Positions 29,307-42,358 of a DNA stretch of 64,000 nucleotides are shown piece after piece. The DNA lies in assembly GCF_907165205.1 (NCBI RefSeq), contig NC_058190.1, positions 5,278,001 through 5,342,000 on the forward strand. Direction: 5' to 3'. The first letter of the stretch is position 1. Each line of letters opens with the position of its first letter. A program made the translations under genes and the position numbers. The stretch is from Coccinella septempunctata. Its lineage: Eukaryota; Arthropoda; Insecta; Coleoptera; Coccinellidae. The notes beneath the pieces are model-generated. The model was not told where the DNA came from. It saw only the letters and a list, made by a program, of their open reading frames with translations, and did no database searches.

Positions 29307-30300
29307 GCTCAACAAAATTACCAATTACATATGTAATTGTCGATCAATTTTTTTACAAACCTTCCTTTTTTAATCATTTCAAAGCACTGATATTTCTTTC
29401 AACTCCACCTTGCACCACTTCACACATGCCCCGAGATAACGTGATATGTATAGGTTACATTCACTTATATATAGTAGTAATAAATATTGAAAAAAAAAAT
29501 ATCTTATTTTTATTTTTGCCCGATTGAGTATTTTTCATTACCCATGAAAAATATGCAACATTCAATATAATGTATTGTATAAAATAACAACAAATTCCAG
29601 GGAATTAAACAGAAAGTAGCTTGAATGGTAGTAGAGGAAAGTCCTGGTCCATACAACAATTATTTCCTATCAAATTCAAAAGAACAAACTGTCATAAAAG
29701 AAGTTTTACATTATGAAGCATAACTACATATTCCAGTGTAGTCTGAGCTTTCATTGCTTATACATAAAAGGAGTATTTTGTTGTATAAAACGAATAATAC
29801 TGTGAATTCAGTTCAGTAGGTACGTTTGAATTTACAAGAATTAATTCCTGTACTTTGTAAAAGAATGAATTCCTGTATCTGCAAAAATTGATTTCCATTG
29901 TAACAGGAACTGTTCATCCTACAGGAATTGAGGTATGTACTGTAATCGTTTATTGAACATAACAGGAAATTACTTCTGTGCCTATTTATATTAGAATTTC
30001 CTGCTCTCTTTACTGTATTTTTGTAATGGTTACAAGATTATTTTTTTGAGTGTCTGTAGAAGTTATTGTAGATGAAGAAAAAAATCAGCTAAACCATGGG
30101 TATCCAAGTAGCACAGAGAGGCATAATTTGATTATACGAGGATGTATTATAACCATCTTTATTAGTGGCAAGCAGCAATCTCCAATTAAATCGTGAACTC
30201 TTCCTTCTTGCTCGAGCTTTCGAGATTATTTATTATAATTGATATAAACAGCAACGAATTACAAATCATATTCGAGGATGTATTGATATCTAGTTAGCTT
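29307..30300. other. No gene recognised
   Basis: AT-rich, no supported feature. Confidence 0.5.
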
Positions 30301-30430
30301 AGACCAGTTCCATGCATAAAAAATATATTGCGTCACCATAATAACGAACAATAACTCATTAAAAGTGTCAGCGTGAAGTTTGAGGTCAAAAAAATAAACC
30401 AGAGTTACGCAATACATTGAAAGAAAGAAG

Positions 30431-30760
30431 ATGTCCACCGAAATTGTGAAAATCCAAAAGTTGGAGTATCAAGCCATCATCAATTGATGACAGGTACTTA
30501 AGTACCTGTATTTAAAAGGGTTAAGAGGTAAACAAATTTACGAAGATATGCTCAATACCCTTGGTGATCAATGTCATTCGTATGCGACATGCGACCGTGA
30601 AAAATTGGACTGCAAGCTTCAAAAGAGGTGAATCTTCCAATGAAGATGGTGACCGATCGGGAAGGCCAGTTTCTGTGTGAGTCCCCGAAAATATCGATGC
30701 AGTTCATGACATAATTTTATCAGACCGTCGAATTGGGCTGAAACGGATATCTGAGGCAAC
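30431..30760 (+). pseudogene. Mariner transposase, N-terminal half
   Basis: Begins MSTEIVKIQKLEYQAIIN, with an early stop (TGA about 30485) and a frame break, then YLKGLRGKQIYEDMLNTLGD, WTASFKRGESSNEDGDRSGR, ENIDAVHDIILSDRRIGLKR: the paired HTH DNA-binding region (wxAFKRGxxS...DRSGRP). Ends abruptly at the inversion point. Confidence 0.85.
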
Positions 30761-31440
30761 GTCTCTAGACCTTAAAAAAATGTTTCTTCTTGCTCTGCAA
30801 ACCAAACCCACACTGCTTTTATTACCTCCTCGTTGGAAAAAAATTTACGTCCTTTTAAACCTTTTTTCAGTTGAGGAAAGAGATGATAGTCGGATGGAGC
30901 CAAATCTGGTGAATAAGAGGGGTATTCTAGTAATTCAAACCCTAAATCACGAATTTTTTGCATGGCAACATGGGATTTGTGTGCAGGGGCGTTGTCCTGC
31001 AAAAACAAAACACCTTTGGATTGCTTTCCGCGTCTTTTCTCTTTGATTTCTTTCCGAAGAGTAATCAGTAATGTCAAATAGTAATATCGGGTTATTGTTC
31101 TACCCTTATCCAAAAAATCAATCATGATTACTCCAGGGCAATCCCAAAAAATGAGGCAAAAACTTTTTCAGCAAATTTTTGGACACGAAATTTCTTAGGT
31201 TTGGAGAACCAGAGCATAGTGTCGCCATTCCATCGATTGTTGCTTTGTTTTTGCATCGTAAAAATTTACCCAATCCCATCCATAGTAACAATTGGGTTTA
31301 AGAAGTCAACATCGTTTTTTAAATCGAGCACAGATCGAACGCGATGCTTCTACTCTTGCACGCTTTTGGTCAACATTCAAACATTTGGAGATCCATTTTG
31401 AACACTTTTTCGTGAGTTAATTTAATAGTAAAACTCAATA
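30755..31440 (-). pseudogene. Mariner transposase, C-terminal catalytic half (DD34D type)
   Basis: Minus strand: SRSICARF..., first catalytic Asp in VTMDGIG (family TMDETW, so the adjacent residues are altered), RVQK, IDFLDKGRTITRYYYLTLL, second Asp in VLFLQDNAPAHKSHVAM, third Asp in YSPDLAPSDYHLFPQLKKGL, end SNEEVIKAVWVWFAEQEETF. The spacing of the last two Asp boxes fits DD34D mariner. Open from 31125 to 30772; upstream parts carry frame breaks. Confidence 0.88.
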
Positions 31441-31506
31441 AAAAAAATAAACAGATTTATTTCTTTAGTGTTATTTTCAATAAAAAATTCAAATCAGAGA
31501 TTTCGA

Positions 31507-31640
31507 AAAATATCATCGAATCAGTCTCCTGGACACAGAAGCAATCTTTTTAATGCCATATATTTCTTTCGTCTAATTAGGATCTAAAATATCGAAATTT
31601 TATGCCTTGCAATCAAAATAAAATTTGGTGTTGACCCGTG
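31507..31640. repeat. Repeat R2, copy 1 (about 130 bp)
   Basis: Inverted match to 40787-40925 (GATCCTAATTAGACGAAAGAAATATATGGC..., CTTCTGTG...GGAGACTGATTC, and AAATTTGRTGTTGACCCGTG). Confidence 0.7.
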
Positions 31641-32874
31641 TAATTCATGATTGCTCTTTCTCCTATGGAATTTGTGAATTTTGGATTCAACTAAAACAAT
31701 CATACAATACTATAATAACACCAAGGTAATGTGTAGTGACTAAAAGCAAAATGTAACGTTTATCATCTTTATAACATGAGGCAATAATGGCAATTTGAAA
31801 CAATAATAATTCTTTGCTTTATACCTAGTCTTAATATAATGATTAGGTAAACAGTCTAAGAAATCTTCAAAAGATAAATTTCGTATCACGAAAGAAATAC
31901 TTGCGGAATTGATATGTATAAAATGAAAAATTTGTATGGATAAGTATAATCGATGAAATGTACTTAATTAAAATTAAGTAATAAGTAATAATATATTTTT
32001 ATTGATGTTATAACTCTTTATCTAGGACAGCAGCCACAATACCGTTGGTTCCTCCGTTGTATATAAATAGAATGTCTTATTATTCTTCTCCCCAAGTAAA
32101 CCAGGTGAAACCATATGAAGACCCATGAGGACAACTAATGGTTTTTTTCTAAAAACCAAATTGGTTAATTAATGGATTAAATGAAAAAACATGAACTCAC
32201 AGTTGATAGTACAGCAGGGTTTTATTTTTCTCTTGTATCTATGAAAAAATGAATATGTAATAATTAAAAAAACTATCAAAGTAGATTCACATTTTGCTCA
32301 CCCATTCTTTTCACTCAACGATTTAATTGATACTGATAATCTAGGTGGATAGTTGTTTCCGTTCTCGACAAGTATTTCACAAGTCCTTGTGGAAATAATT
32401 AGATAACTTCAGAATGAACTAATCTACAGGGGATGTGGTTGTGATTATTTTCTTTCGAATGTGGAAGTGAAGGCATTTTCCCGTAACTTATTTTTGCAAC
32501 GAATGGAAATCCTGATTGAAATGTGGAACTTGATTAAGGACAGTGATTACAGATTGCATCGTTCGTTTTTTATTTTGTGTTGAACAGAAAAAGCTTTGCC
32601 ACTTTTCGAACATCTGAAATCATTACCATAAAAATAATCATTACCTCCCAATAGTATACAATAAGCTTCATGTGAAACAATACAGTATTTAACTGACTGG
32701 AAGACTGAGGTCGTTAGCCGTTTGATTATCAAATCAATTAATTCAATCTCTCTCTCTCTCTCTGAACAGAAAATACTCAATTTCGAGAATATTTCGTATT
32801 CTAGATATGTTCTGCAGTATGTATTGTTGTCTACATCCATCATGTGGAATTGATATTTCCATGTAGTCGAAATA
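31641..32874. other. No gene recognised; (TC)n microsatellite
   Basis: AT-rich; a (TC)n run at about 32746-32763. Confidence 0.5.
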
Positions 32875-33039
32875 ACGTGCGTTCAAAAAAATTCGTCGTC
32901 AAGTAGGCTATGGAATTTTGAACGTCGATATTTCGTGTCTAAACGTAATTCTTAGCTCGTGCTTTACTATTTTCCAGGTGAACTGTCATTTTAGCATTTT
33001 GGGTTGTTGTTGAATTAAAATTATCAGCAAAATATAAAG

Positions 33040-33418
33040 ATGGTTTTTACGGACGTGTGAAAGACTTTTACTATTGAATTCTACTTCAAAATTGGAGAGA
33101 AAATTGAAGGAAAATGGAAATATTCTGTTCCGGCGACCTCATTGAAGCCTATGTTGCTGTTGATTATTAAGAATGAATTTTTCCATTCTACTGTTTTGCG
33201 ATGTGTTGACGAAACAGGTATGTTCAAACAAAAAAGGAAGTGGTATTCCAAAAAAGAAAACTCAGTAATAATGAAAACATGGTGACAGAAGCTCGACAAA
33301 CCTCTCTTCAGATTTTATCTCAAGTGGATGGAGTATCCGTTGGCATATGCCACCCGATTTTGAAAAAAAGATATCCATTTGTTTCCATAAAGATTGACAT
33401 GTTATCAGAAAACTGAAA
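33040..33418 (+). pseudogene. Transposase N-terminus (HTH), broken
   Basis: From ATG 33040: MVFTDV, TGA, KTFTIEFYFKIGEKIEGKWK; further on VDETGMFKQKRKW and, in another frame, MVTEARQTSLQILSQVDGVS...ICHPILKKRYPFVSIKI. The plan (short N-term, first HTH, spacer rich in basic residues, second HTH before 'K..YPF..') is that of mariner-like insect transposases. Cut by the hAT at 33421. Confidence 0.5.
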
Positions 33419-33428
33419 AGGTTGTGAT

Positions 33429-34949
33429 CAAAGATTATAGAGTAGAAAGATAGGAAACGCCCTCATATCGCTAGTACTAGTACTAAAAACCGACTACATT
33501 TTGGCCACTGAAAACACGCGTGACAATGAGATGGCGCTAAAAACGCACTATCAATACAGGAAAACTTTTTGATAACAGTTTTCTGTTTTTTAATTGAGGG
33601 GCGCGAAATTCGAATTCTATTTCTCGTATTGCATTCCCATATTGACCTTGTTTCCATCAGAAAACAAACATCCTGAGCGACGAAACATAAGTATGGTTTT
33701 GCTTTGTGATCAGGATGTTAGTTTTCATCTGAACATTGTTTGGAATCAATTGATATCAACGAAAAACGCTGTTGGATGTGCTATATTTTTATTTGCAATT
33801 CATAAAAAATTTACAAATATTGAAATAGTGGGCAATAAATGAAGCTTTAACTGGGACACTAAATTATATGGTGATCTGCTATACGTCGAAGGTGTTGTAT
33901 CTGTACAAAAGGTTGTTCTGAATTAATGAACTCAGTTGAATTTGTAAAATATACATATATCAGAAATTAATATGAACCAATATTCAATATACCATCATAG
34001 CATACATATTCCAGTTACTTACATATGTAGGTATTATTTAAAGAATTTTCAGAACCACACTTAAAAATAACCTTACAGACATATGCAAGACCTGTATGTC
34101 AGTATAGTTTCTTGGTGCTTTTTTTATGATATCCTTATGATATGGTCTCTACATGTCACAATATACAAATTTATTAATGAACGAACAAAACACTCACAGC
34201 AGGTTTCAAAAAACTTTGACTTTCCAAACAACAATTTGACAGTCACTCGGTTCCCAAATGGAAATCAATAAAACCTCTACATTTCTGAATATATTGAAAG
34301 AGTAGCAAGTGAGAATCATTGAATGGACCTATAAAGATCATTCTTTCCTCTTAATAGGCCGTTCATGCAAGGGATGCTTTCTGCATACAACAATTTTCAT
34401 CGATGAACAGTTCTCAATTGATCTGCAGTAAAATGTTCATTGCACATGGTGTAGTTAATTGTGTTTGCTGTAGTAATTGTCTTCAAGCCCTGAGAATTTT
34501 ATCCACTTCGGAGCACTGAAAAATAGAATCAATGAATGACTGATTCACATGTTACGACTTTTAATACTTACGCTTCCGTTTTCCTTATATAGTTGAGTGA
34601 AAAACTTAATCACGTAAAATACATTTTATTATTTGATCCACCGTTCTTCACCATTCAATAATTCTCGAACAATATTTTGATGTTTTCACCAAGAAATAAA
34701 AAAAAACTTCAAAAATCAGCAACTAGAACGAGCCAGATAAACAAAAAGCGGAATGAGAATCAAAACATTCATAACCTCTTTGATCAAAATTGACGTCTGA
34801 AATCTTGAAAAATTTCATATATTTCTGCAAATGGCACTCAAATTAATATTTTAACCAGTCCTAGCGTCTTAAAAACACGCGTGACACACAGATGGCGCTC
34901 AAATCGCTTTAGTCGCCTCGTTTCCCATCTTTCTACTCTATAATCTTTG
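33429..34949. mobile_element. Non-autonomous hAT element, copy 1 (1521 bp, perfect TSD)
   Basis: TIRs CAAAGATTATAGAGTAGAAA / inverse ending ...CTCTATAATCTTTG; target duplication GTTGTGAT at 33421-33428 and 34950-34957. No transposase. Nearly the same element as 50268-51710. Confidence 0.9.
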
Positions 34950-34989
34950 GTTGTGATTACCTAACCTTGTAGCATCCGAGAAAAATTGA

Positions 34990-35036
34990 AGTTCAGTATC
35001 ATACTGAACTGATGCATACTGACAGTATGCATCAGT
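34990..35036. repeat. Two overlapping perfect palindromes
   Basis: 34990-35010: AGTTCAGTAT-C-ATACTGAACT. 35008-35036: ACTGATGCATACTG-A-CAGTATGCATCAGT. Both have a single-base centre and share three bases. Confidence 0.85.
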
Positions 35037-35633
35037 CAAAGGCAAAATGTGGACCTACTTTCTTTTATGGAACTTCAATCATTCAATTCTCAAGGAGAAA
35101 GCATCATGCCTTTTTATAGCTAAATTGAATTTTAATAAATTGTCCAATAGCTATTTTCATGTAATTCAGTTCTTTTAGTTTAGTCATGGATTTTCAGTAA
35201 TGACTGAATCAATTCAATATTTATAGAGAATTAATAAACATATTATTGAGAATCTTACTGTGATCTATTCATATCACTGAAGTAACTAGAACCTTCTTAC
35301 AAAAAAACATACTACCACGATCAATTCAAGATTCATGTCTCTTACGTATGAAAATAGTGGACGGTTAAAATTTTTACGAAGAACTTTTCTAACCGCCTCA
35401 GATTGTTTGGATTCTTGTCATCTTACTCAATGAAAGAAATGCTTTTCGAACGTTGGGTGAAATTTACAGGTAACCTTTTCTGAAAAGTGCCTTTCCGTAC
35501 AAAATTACGATATAGGTACGATAGGTTAATGTCATCATTGTTTACATTTTGGGAAAGACATACGTTCAGCCACCGAACATCAGCCTTCAAAATTTCATAG
35601 CCTACTTGACGACGAATTTTTTTGAACGCACGT

Positions 35634-36160
35634 CATCATTCTATTTTTCTTTTCATTGAGTATCAAAACCTCATACTCAATGATCATAAATATGGTTTTA
35701 TGAATAGCTTTATTGGTAGATCTGTGGTTGACATTACTGGTGGTCGGCGAATGCAGGAATTTGACAGTATATCAATTGTCATTCATTATTTTTGAAGACC
35801 GACAAAGAGTAACGTATTGGGTTTTTATTGATTCATCAAGGTGCTTTAAAATTTCTTGTTAGTGTGTGTGTTCACCCAGGTAAAAAAGTGGCTTAGAAGA
35901 GTCAAGGAAAGGATTAGACACGAGAAGAAAAAAATTACTTTTTAGGATATACCTACTTTTGGTAACGAAGAGTGTGATATTTTAGTTTAAGTTTTCAATT
36001 TTATATACTTCGTTTACATTATATGTTTTTTCCATATGAATCGATTTTTATTTCATGATTGGGTTCATTTCATGTATTTATATGGGAATTGGACATTCCT
36101 GGATGGATATTTGGTGGACGTGGCCTGGATTCATTCATTCATTGCTGTATCCCGTTGCCG
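35634..36160. other. No gene recognised
   Basis: AT-rich, no supported feature. Confidence 0.45.
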
Positions 36161-36164
36161 GGAA

Positions 36165-36990
36165 TGAATCTACAAAAAGACGAAAAAAGGGAAAAAACAA
36201 AAAGAAAAGAAAAAGAAAGGAAAAAAAAAGGTGCGAACAGACTTATAATTTTTCAGGGCTAATTGCGACTGTGTGCTCTCCTGTGACTTTAGAGACCCAA
36301 TCGTGACCTACATATCCTACCACACTCCGGGCATGGATAGTCACCAACCAGATCTGGCGGCCGCTGTATCCTTCTCGAGTCTCCATTATAACTGTGTACC
36401 AAAGACCTCCACTGTGACCTGTCCAACGCTAATTGTTCTCAGTTATGATTGGCATTAACTGATTTTAGGGATTGATGTAGTGTATCCTTAAACCGCTTAT
36501 ACTGACCTCCTGGTTTCCGGGCTCCCTCAGTGAATTCGCCATATAGAGCTATTTTGGGGAGGCTTGTGTCTTGCACCCTCAGAATGTGGCCGCTCCATCT
36601 GAGTCGGGCTCTCGTTACTTGAGTCTCAATTGTTGTACAACTCGCGCGCTGCAAGACTTCTGCATTCGAAACTTTGTGGAACCATCTGATGTGCATTATC
36701 TATCTTAGATGACGTTGTTGCGTTTGTTCGAGCTGTTTAATAGGTCGCCTGTAGGGCGTCCAGCTTTCGCTTCCGTAAAGAAGCGTTGGGAGGACCACTG
36801 CTTTGTAAACAGCTGTCTTGGTCTTCAGATTGAGGTCGTGATTATGAAACACTTTCTCCTTTAGCTTCCAGAATGCCCGTGATGCTGAATTGATACGGTT
36901 GTGTATTTCCGTGTCAAGGTTAGCCCTAGTATTTATGGCCTGGATAGCTGATGGAGATCAACTGAACCTTTAATGGCCGTATGCACCGTT
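36165..36990 (-). pseudogene. LINE ORF2 C-terminus with a C2H2-like finger
   Basis: Minus strand. RT thumb/C-terminal region with frame breaks: NRINSASRAFWKLKEKVFHN near 36880, TAVYKAVVLPTLLYGSE near 36790, then an open piece with ARLRWSGHILRVQDTSLPK and LYGEFTEGARKPGGQYKRFK. After a stop comes DRSQWRSLV and the finger CPECGRICRSRLGLKSHRRA near 36285. This C-terminal C-x2-C-x12-H-x-H finger is typical of an insect LINE lineage. Internal stops show it is dead. Confidence 0.8.
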
Positions 36991-38700
36991 TGATTGAACG
37001 AAGTTTAAGCTCTAAAACGACGTTTAAGCATATAATCTCTATGGAGAAAAAAGATGTTTAAGGAATTAATTTCGTTTAATGAAACGGGCAGGCCATTAAT
37101 GGTTGTAAACTGAGCTAATTATGGACGTCATATCGAATTCAAATGAACCAATATACAGAGTGTTTCATTGGGAAACGGAAATACTCAATAGGCGGATAGG
37201 TGGCACCGAGGTGGTTCTGGAAATACCAAATTTATTGGCTCTTACTATCTTCGTAGTCGATATACAGGATGTTTCATGAATTTTGATCGTTTCTTCCTAT
37301 ATATACAGGGTTACAGGGAAAGTCGTACTGAATATTGAAGGACGTTATTATTCAGGTCATTTCTGATAGATTTCTCCCTATATTATGGTGTCCTAAACTC
37401 AATCGTTATTGAGATATTGAGCTTTTTTATCGATTTTTTTTTCGAATTGGAGCTCCTTGCGGCCATTTTTTCAATGTATCCAGTCAGAGGGCATGTCAAT
37501 TAATAAAAATGATCTGCAGGAACTGAACCTACCACTAACAGCTCAATACGACTGCTCGACAACGGTTAGAATTGAAGAACTTGCACTAAGTTTTTTTTAT
37601 CTTTGAAGCGCTTTTTTTGAATAAAACTTCATGGAACTTATTCGGCATATAATTTCAAAAACTTCTACGTCTCTTCAGTTATTCAAAAAGGTATAACACT
37701 TGCTATTAAATAAGCGAAATATCGACCTATTAGCAAAAATTAAGGGGGTGTCTTTCATATAACTTTTTGTTCAACACCCTTTTAATTCAATATATCCTCT
37801 CTAGAATTAGAAGAATGAAATTTGGCAGATAACTGATGATAATAAAATGGCAGTTTTTGAGTGTTTTTGTTACGCTAAAATGTAATCACAACAAAACAAT
37901 CCCTATAATATTTTCCATCAGAACTTTTCAATGCGCCTATATTTTCCTATTTAAAAAATTGATTCAAAAAGACAGATATAATCTGCAACTTTTTATGTCT
38001 AGACTTTTTTTTTTTTATTTTTGACCGCAGAATCCAACACAATTATAAAAAAATAGGGTTCTAATTTGAAAAACAGAAGTTATGGCCAATTTAAGATCAC
38101 AGTTTTCAACACAAAATTTGAAACACTTTGTGATGATATTCTTGAAATCCAAAAGATGCATGACCTTTTCACATCCTTCCTCTTCGATGTTGTAAAAACG
38201 GTTTACGCTCAGGATATTTAAAATAAGAATAATGAACATATTACTGACTGAACATATTTGACTTTTTTTCCAGTTTTTTTAGGATATTTTGAAAACTATT
38301 CGATTTAATACAATGGTTTTAACAGAAATGTATTCACTATTGAATACTCGATCATACCAGGAATAGAAAACTTGAAAAAAAAATTTTTTCGTCGAATTTA
38401 TTTTCACTCCCTGTATAACCGGAAGTTTTTGGGCTTCGAAAATATTTTAGCTCTGTAGAGAACTTCGAACAATATCATAATCCCAATTTTCAGATTTCAA
38501 ATATGTCTAGTTCTCCAGAAACGTCTAATAGGCACTCGAACTTGAGACACCCTGTATAGAGAAAAATTTAATTCAATAACCTATTTTCCATTTAGGAAAC
38601 CTACAGTCCTCTTCTTTCTCGTGTCTTGGGCCATCCCAAAGTTCGGAGTATGAAATTTTCACATTGAGTGGATCCCCTGTCAAAATTTTGCTAAATATAT
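36991..38700. other. Unassigned repeats, MITE-like ends
   Basis: TATACAGGGT-type motifs at about 37296 and CACCCTGTATA at about 38546 could be ends of a Tc1/mariner-type MITE about 1.25 kb long, but the inverted match is short. No coding region. Confidence 0.3.
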
Positions 38701-38710
38701 ATTACAAATT

Positions 38711-40097
38711 TTGAACCCATTAACTGAAAAATCAACAAGTTTTTTGAAAATTACTCAACACTTTCTTGAAAAATTAAGAAAATTTAATCTAAATGCAACA
38801 GATATCTTAGTGAGTTTTGATGTAGTAAATCTTTTTCCCAATGTTCCAGTTGATAGAACTCTTGAAATAGTGAGAACAAAATTGATTAATGATAGAACCA
38901 TTCATGAAAATTCAAAATTGACTATCTATTGATGATATAATGGAGATATTAGAAGTTTGCCTGAATTTCACATATGTTCAATCAGATGATGTTTTCGATA
39001 AACAAAAATTTGGTATGGCTATGGGTTCTCCTTTATCACCAGTAATGAGTAACATATTCATGGAACATTTGCAACAAAAATATATAGACACATAATAGAT
39101 ATCCACTAAAACCAAAGACTTGGTGGCGATAGGTAGATGATATTTTTGTGATTTGGCAATATGGTAGAGATGAACTAAAGAATTTTTTGGATCATATTAA
39201 CAACAAAGAACCTACAATAAAATTCACAATGGAATAGAGCAGGATAACAAAATTTCATTCGTAGATGTTTCAATAAAAAAGTTTTCGAATTATTTTGAAA
39301 CGAGCGTATACCGAAAAAAGACCCATACTAATAGATATTTGAATTTTTATTCCAATCACCAAGTAAGTGTCAAAAGAGGTATAATTAAAACACTTTATGA
39401 TAGAGCTAATTTAATTTCATCTACACCCGAAATTAGAAATAATGAAATTGACTTCATTAAACATTTTTTTAGGGATAATCAATAACCGGAAAATTTTATT
39501 GAAAAAACAATATTAAATTTAGAGAGAAAAATGACTAACCAGAATCATAATTATGATCAGGAACAACCAACAAACCGTCAAGAACAACCAAATTTATTGA
39601 ACGTAATTCCTTATGTTAATGGCCTTTCAGAAAAAATAAAAAGAATCGGTTCGAAATTCAACATAAGAACTGTTTTTGAAACGCAAAATGATTTAAGATC
39701 TATATTAACAAAAACTAAACCTTTGAACGAAAAACAAAAATCAAAAAATTGTATTTACAATATACCCTGTATTTGTGGTAAAACTTATACAGGTGAAACG
39801 TCCAGACCTCTAGAAATAAGAAAACGCGAACATAAAAATAATATTAAAAATAGAGAAATTAATCGATCACAGATCGCAGATCATATTTTTTCTAATATGG
39901 GAGACCACATGATGGATTGGAATAACACTAAAATTTTAATGACGGAACCAGACCATTATAAACGAAAGATTAAGGAGTCTACGTGTATTCTATTGGATCA
40001 AGATAATAATTTGGCAAATTGTTCGGTAGGAATAGATCATATTTGGATCAATTTACTAAAGAAGGAACTGTCATCCGGTAATTTCAAAATTAAATGA
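38711..40097 (+). pseudogene. Second Penelope-like element (different family), broken RT + GIY-YIG
   Basis: RT motif A SFDVVNLFPNVPVDRTLEIV (about 38810), KFGMAMGSPLSPVMSNIFME (about 39010), VDDIFVIW with the motif C region near 39135, then YRKKTHTNRYLNFYSNHQVS. The last part is a clean 188-codon frame (39531-40097) with the GIY-YIG nuclease NCIYNIPCICGKTYTGETSR...RKREHK. At least four stops or shifts occur between 38930 and 39530. This family (YLN(F/Y)YSNH) differs from the one at 26 kb. Confidence 0.85.
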
Positions 40098-40600
40098 ATC
40101 AACGTTTCTATGCATTGACAATTTTTCCTAGTTGATTTGCTCCTGACAAATTAGTGCAAGAATTTACGCAGGAGCAAATCGTTTATTTTTTAATTGATTT
40201 TGTTTCAGAGATTGGGAGTGAAAACCCTAAAATTTTATTAGTGGACAAAGTACCAATACGTAGTTGTGTTTCTATTAAAACAGGGCTGGCTATACATGTT
40301 CATAAATTTCGCAATAAAAAGTCCTCAAAGGTTTATGTAACTAACGTTTTGGGCATATTCATATTGAAATAAGCATACACCTAATCATATGTAAGATGAA
40401 GAAACGGAAACTGAACATGTGAATTTATTATCGGTCTGTTATTGTGGGCAGAAGCATTGCTGATTATTCTTCGAAATGTGGAAAAATTGTTCGTTTGACA
40501 AAAAATGTCTTATCTACAGGAACTGGAAAACTGCTCAGGTTGTTGGTTGTTGTTAATATAAGTGTAGGTAGAATGTTGATTTTTCCAATTCAATGTTTTC
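40098..40600. other. No gene recognised
   Basis: Weak plus-strand open frame (40154-40372) without a recognisable domain. Confidence 0.35.
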
Positions 40601-40820
40601 TTCAATTATTCAACGCAAAATTTTGTGCTTTGAGAATAACTAATCCTTGTTCTGGATGCTGCTGCACATTTTTCATTTCTTGTAGCATATTTTCTGGTTT
40701 TTGTTGAACTCTTTTAGGTTTCAAAAGAATTTCAAGTTCTGAAGAACTGCCAAGCGATGTTGAAGTGGCAGTTCCCTCATCAATAACACGGGTCAACACC
40801 AAATTTGACTTTGACTGCAA
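40440..40820 (-). pseudogene. Unknown protein C-terminal fragment
   Basis: Minus strand: DEGTATSTSLGSSSELEILL, KPKRVQQKPENMLQEMKNVQ, EQGLVILKAQNFALNN, stop; then in another frame FPVPVDKTFFVKRTIFPHFE. The composition is coding-like and the pieces look like one protein broken by a shift near 40600. Not recognised; adjacent repeat R2 suggests it is part of a dispersed element. Confidence 0.35.
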
Positions 40821-40925
40821 AGCATAACATTTCGATAGTTTAGATCCTAATTAGACGAAAAAAATATATGGCATGAAAAAGTTTGCTTCTGTGTTTAGGA
40901 GACTGATTCAACGATATCATTAACA
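40787..40925. repeat. Repeat R2, copy 2
   Basis: Inverted relative to 31507-31640; see that entry. Confidence 0.7.
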
Positions 40926-42358
40926 ATATATAACTACAAGCAACATGTAGAGCCCATGGCTTGTCTTGATTCCAAACAGGAAAGTCATAGGCTTCAGAGA
41001 GAATGTGAAATGTCTTTAATTCCACGAATTATAATAAATCGCCCACATATAAAACAAAATGCATCAGCATCGTATTTACACTTTCTTGACGACATTTGAA
41101 GTTTGTCTGGTCTTGTAAACAACACCTTATCGTTGTTTATGACTCGAGTACCCACTAGTGACACTTTGTAAGGGTAAATACCCCACTCTCATCGCGCGGT
41201 TTTTGAATTATTAAAAATAATTAAGAATGAGTATTAATACTATAACTATCACAAAAGCAAACTTTATACCAAAAAAAGGTATTCTCTTTTCGTTTTTGTG
41301 CATAATTAACCGGAAAATCCTAGTATAAACGTTAGGACAAAGAACGAAAAATTTTTTGTAGAGTCGTATAATTCCCAAAAAGACAGAGGCAGCTTACGAT
41401 TTGGCTTACGAAAAATTAGTAGATCACGCAAGCGAATCACTTAATCTTGTGATTTATCCTTCGAGCAACAAAAAAGTCAACCACCAATATAATAGTATAG
41501 GTATGTTCCACGGCTATCCGAATATACTACCGAAAAAACTATTTTACACGGTGATTCACTGTGATCACCTATATTATACATTTATGGAGAAGTAATATTT
41601 TTTTTTCCTTTCCTGTATTGTAAACAACCTATTTTGACATTGCTTTGACAAACGTAAGTGAAATTTACTTAACAAGGTATTGGCTGCCCTTAACGACAGG
41701 ATTTAAGTCAAAACCTATACTCCATTCACATGTATTTAAGCACTCGGTTGGCCATGAAATAATTTTCTCAAGTTTTTGTATCTAGAACGGAGTAAGGTTG
41801 GCACTCATGAAACGTCGTTAATGTCATAACGCCGTTGCCACAACTAATATCAATTTTTATTACGAACCTGCCAAAAGTGATTGAAAAAAGAGACAGGGTT
41901 TCAGGAAGTGCTATTTAGAATTCAGATCCGCTCATTCAAATAGTTATACCCTGATATTCTAAAATCCACGATACGTCAGGCGGTAGCGAACAAATTCAAT
42001 GTAAGAGAATTTAACTAATGTTTCATCTGAATCTAAACGACTTATATTTCAGCTGAATATTTCCACAATCAGGAAGATTGTGAATGAAGAGGATAACAAA
42101 GAATTTCCTTCTATTGGGATACCCAAAAAGTGGTGGCATTTGAGAATTTTATGTTTGGGTGAATTGATGCGAAAAATTTACTACAAGATTTTCGATGAAT
42201 GTCATCGTAGAATACGTTCCCGAAAATTGATTTTTCTATTTTTCATTTGACTTGTCCTATACATTGTAAATGTCTTAAGGTACCAAGAAATACCTAATTA
42301 TTATTATATCAATGTATTAAGATGAACAGCCACAAATACGTACCAGTTGTCCTGTTAA
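40926..42358. other. No gene recognised
   Basis: AT-rich, no supported feature. Confidence 0.5.

Larger units (their letters stand above)
30300..31440. mobile_element. Mariner element with its two halves head to head
   Basis: The N-terminal half of a mariner transposase is on the plus strand (30431-30760) and the C-terminal half on the minus strand (31440-30750). The two meet near 30745-30760, so the element is an inverted chimera and cannot encode a transposase. The 5' leader before 30431 (AAGTTTGAGGTCAAAAAA...CAGAGTTACGCAATACATTG) is that of a mariner. Outer TIRs are not clear. Confidence 0.85.
32875..35633 (+). mobile_element. TIR DNA transposon (mariner-like HTH protein), split by a hAT MITE
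   Basis: TIRs of about 45 bp: ACGTGCGTTCAAAAAAATTC...GTCAAGTAGGCTATG at 32875 and its inverse ending at 35633. No clear target duplication. The left part encodes a transposase N-terminus; a 1521-bp hAT MITE (33429-34949) is inserted, and the catalytic part is not seen. Confidence 0.75.

Noticed and set aside
36055..36306. Plus-strand lysine-rich ORFs
   Set aside because: Antisense to the LINE C-terminus and its 3' UTR.
37836..38239. ORFs in both strands
   Set aside because: Short, AT-rich, inside a repeat-like region with no coding-like composition.
41401..41595. 64-aa plus-strand ORF
   Set aside because: No recognisable motif and no second copy to test for coding constraint.
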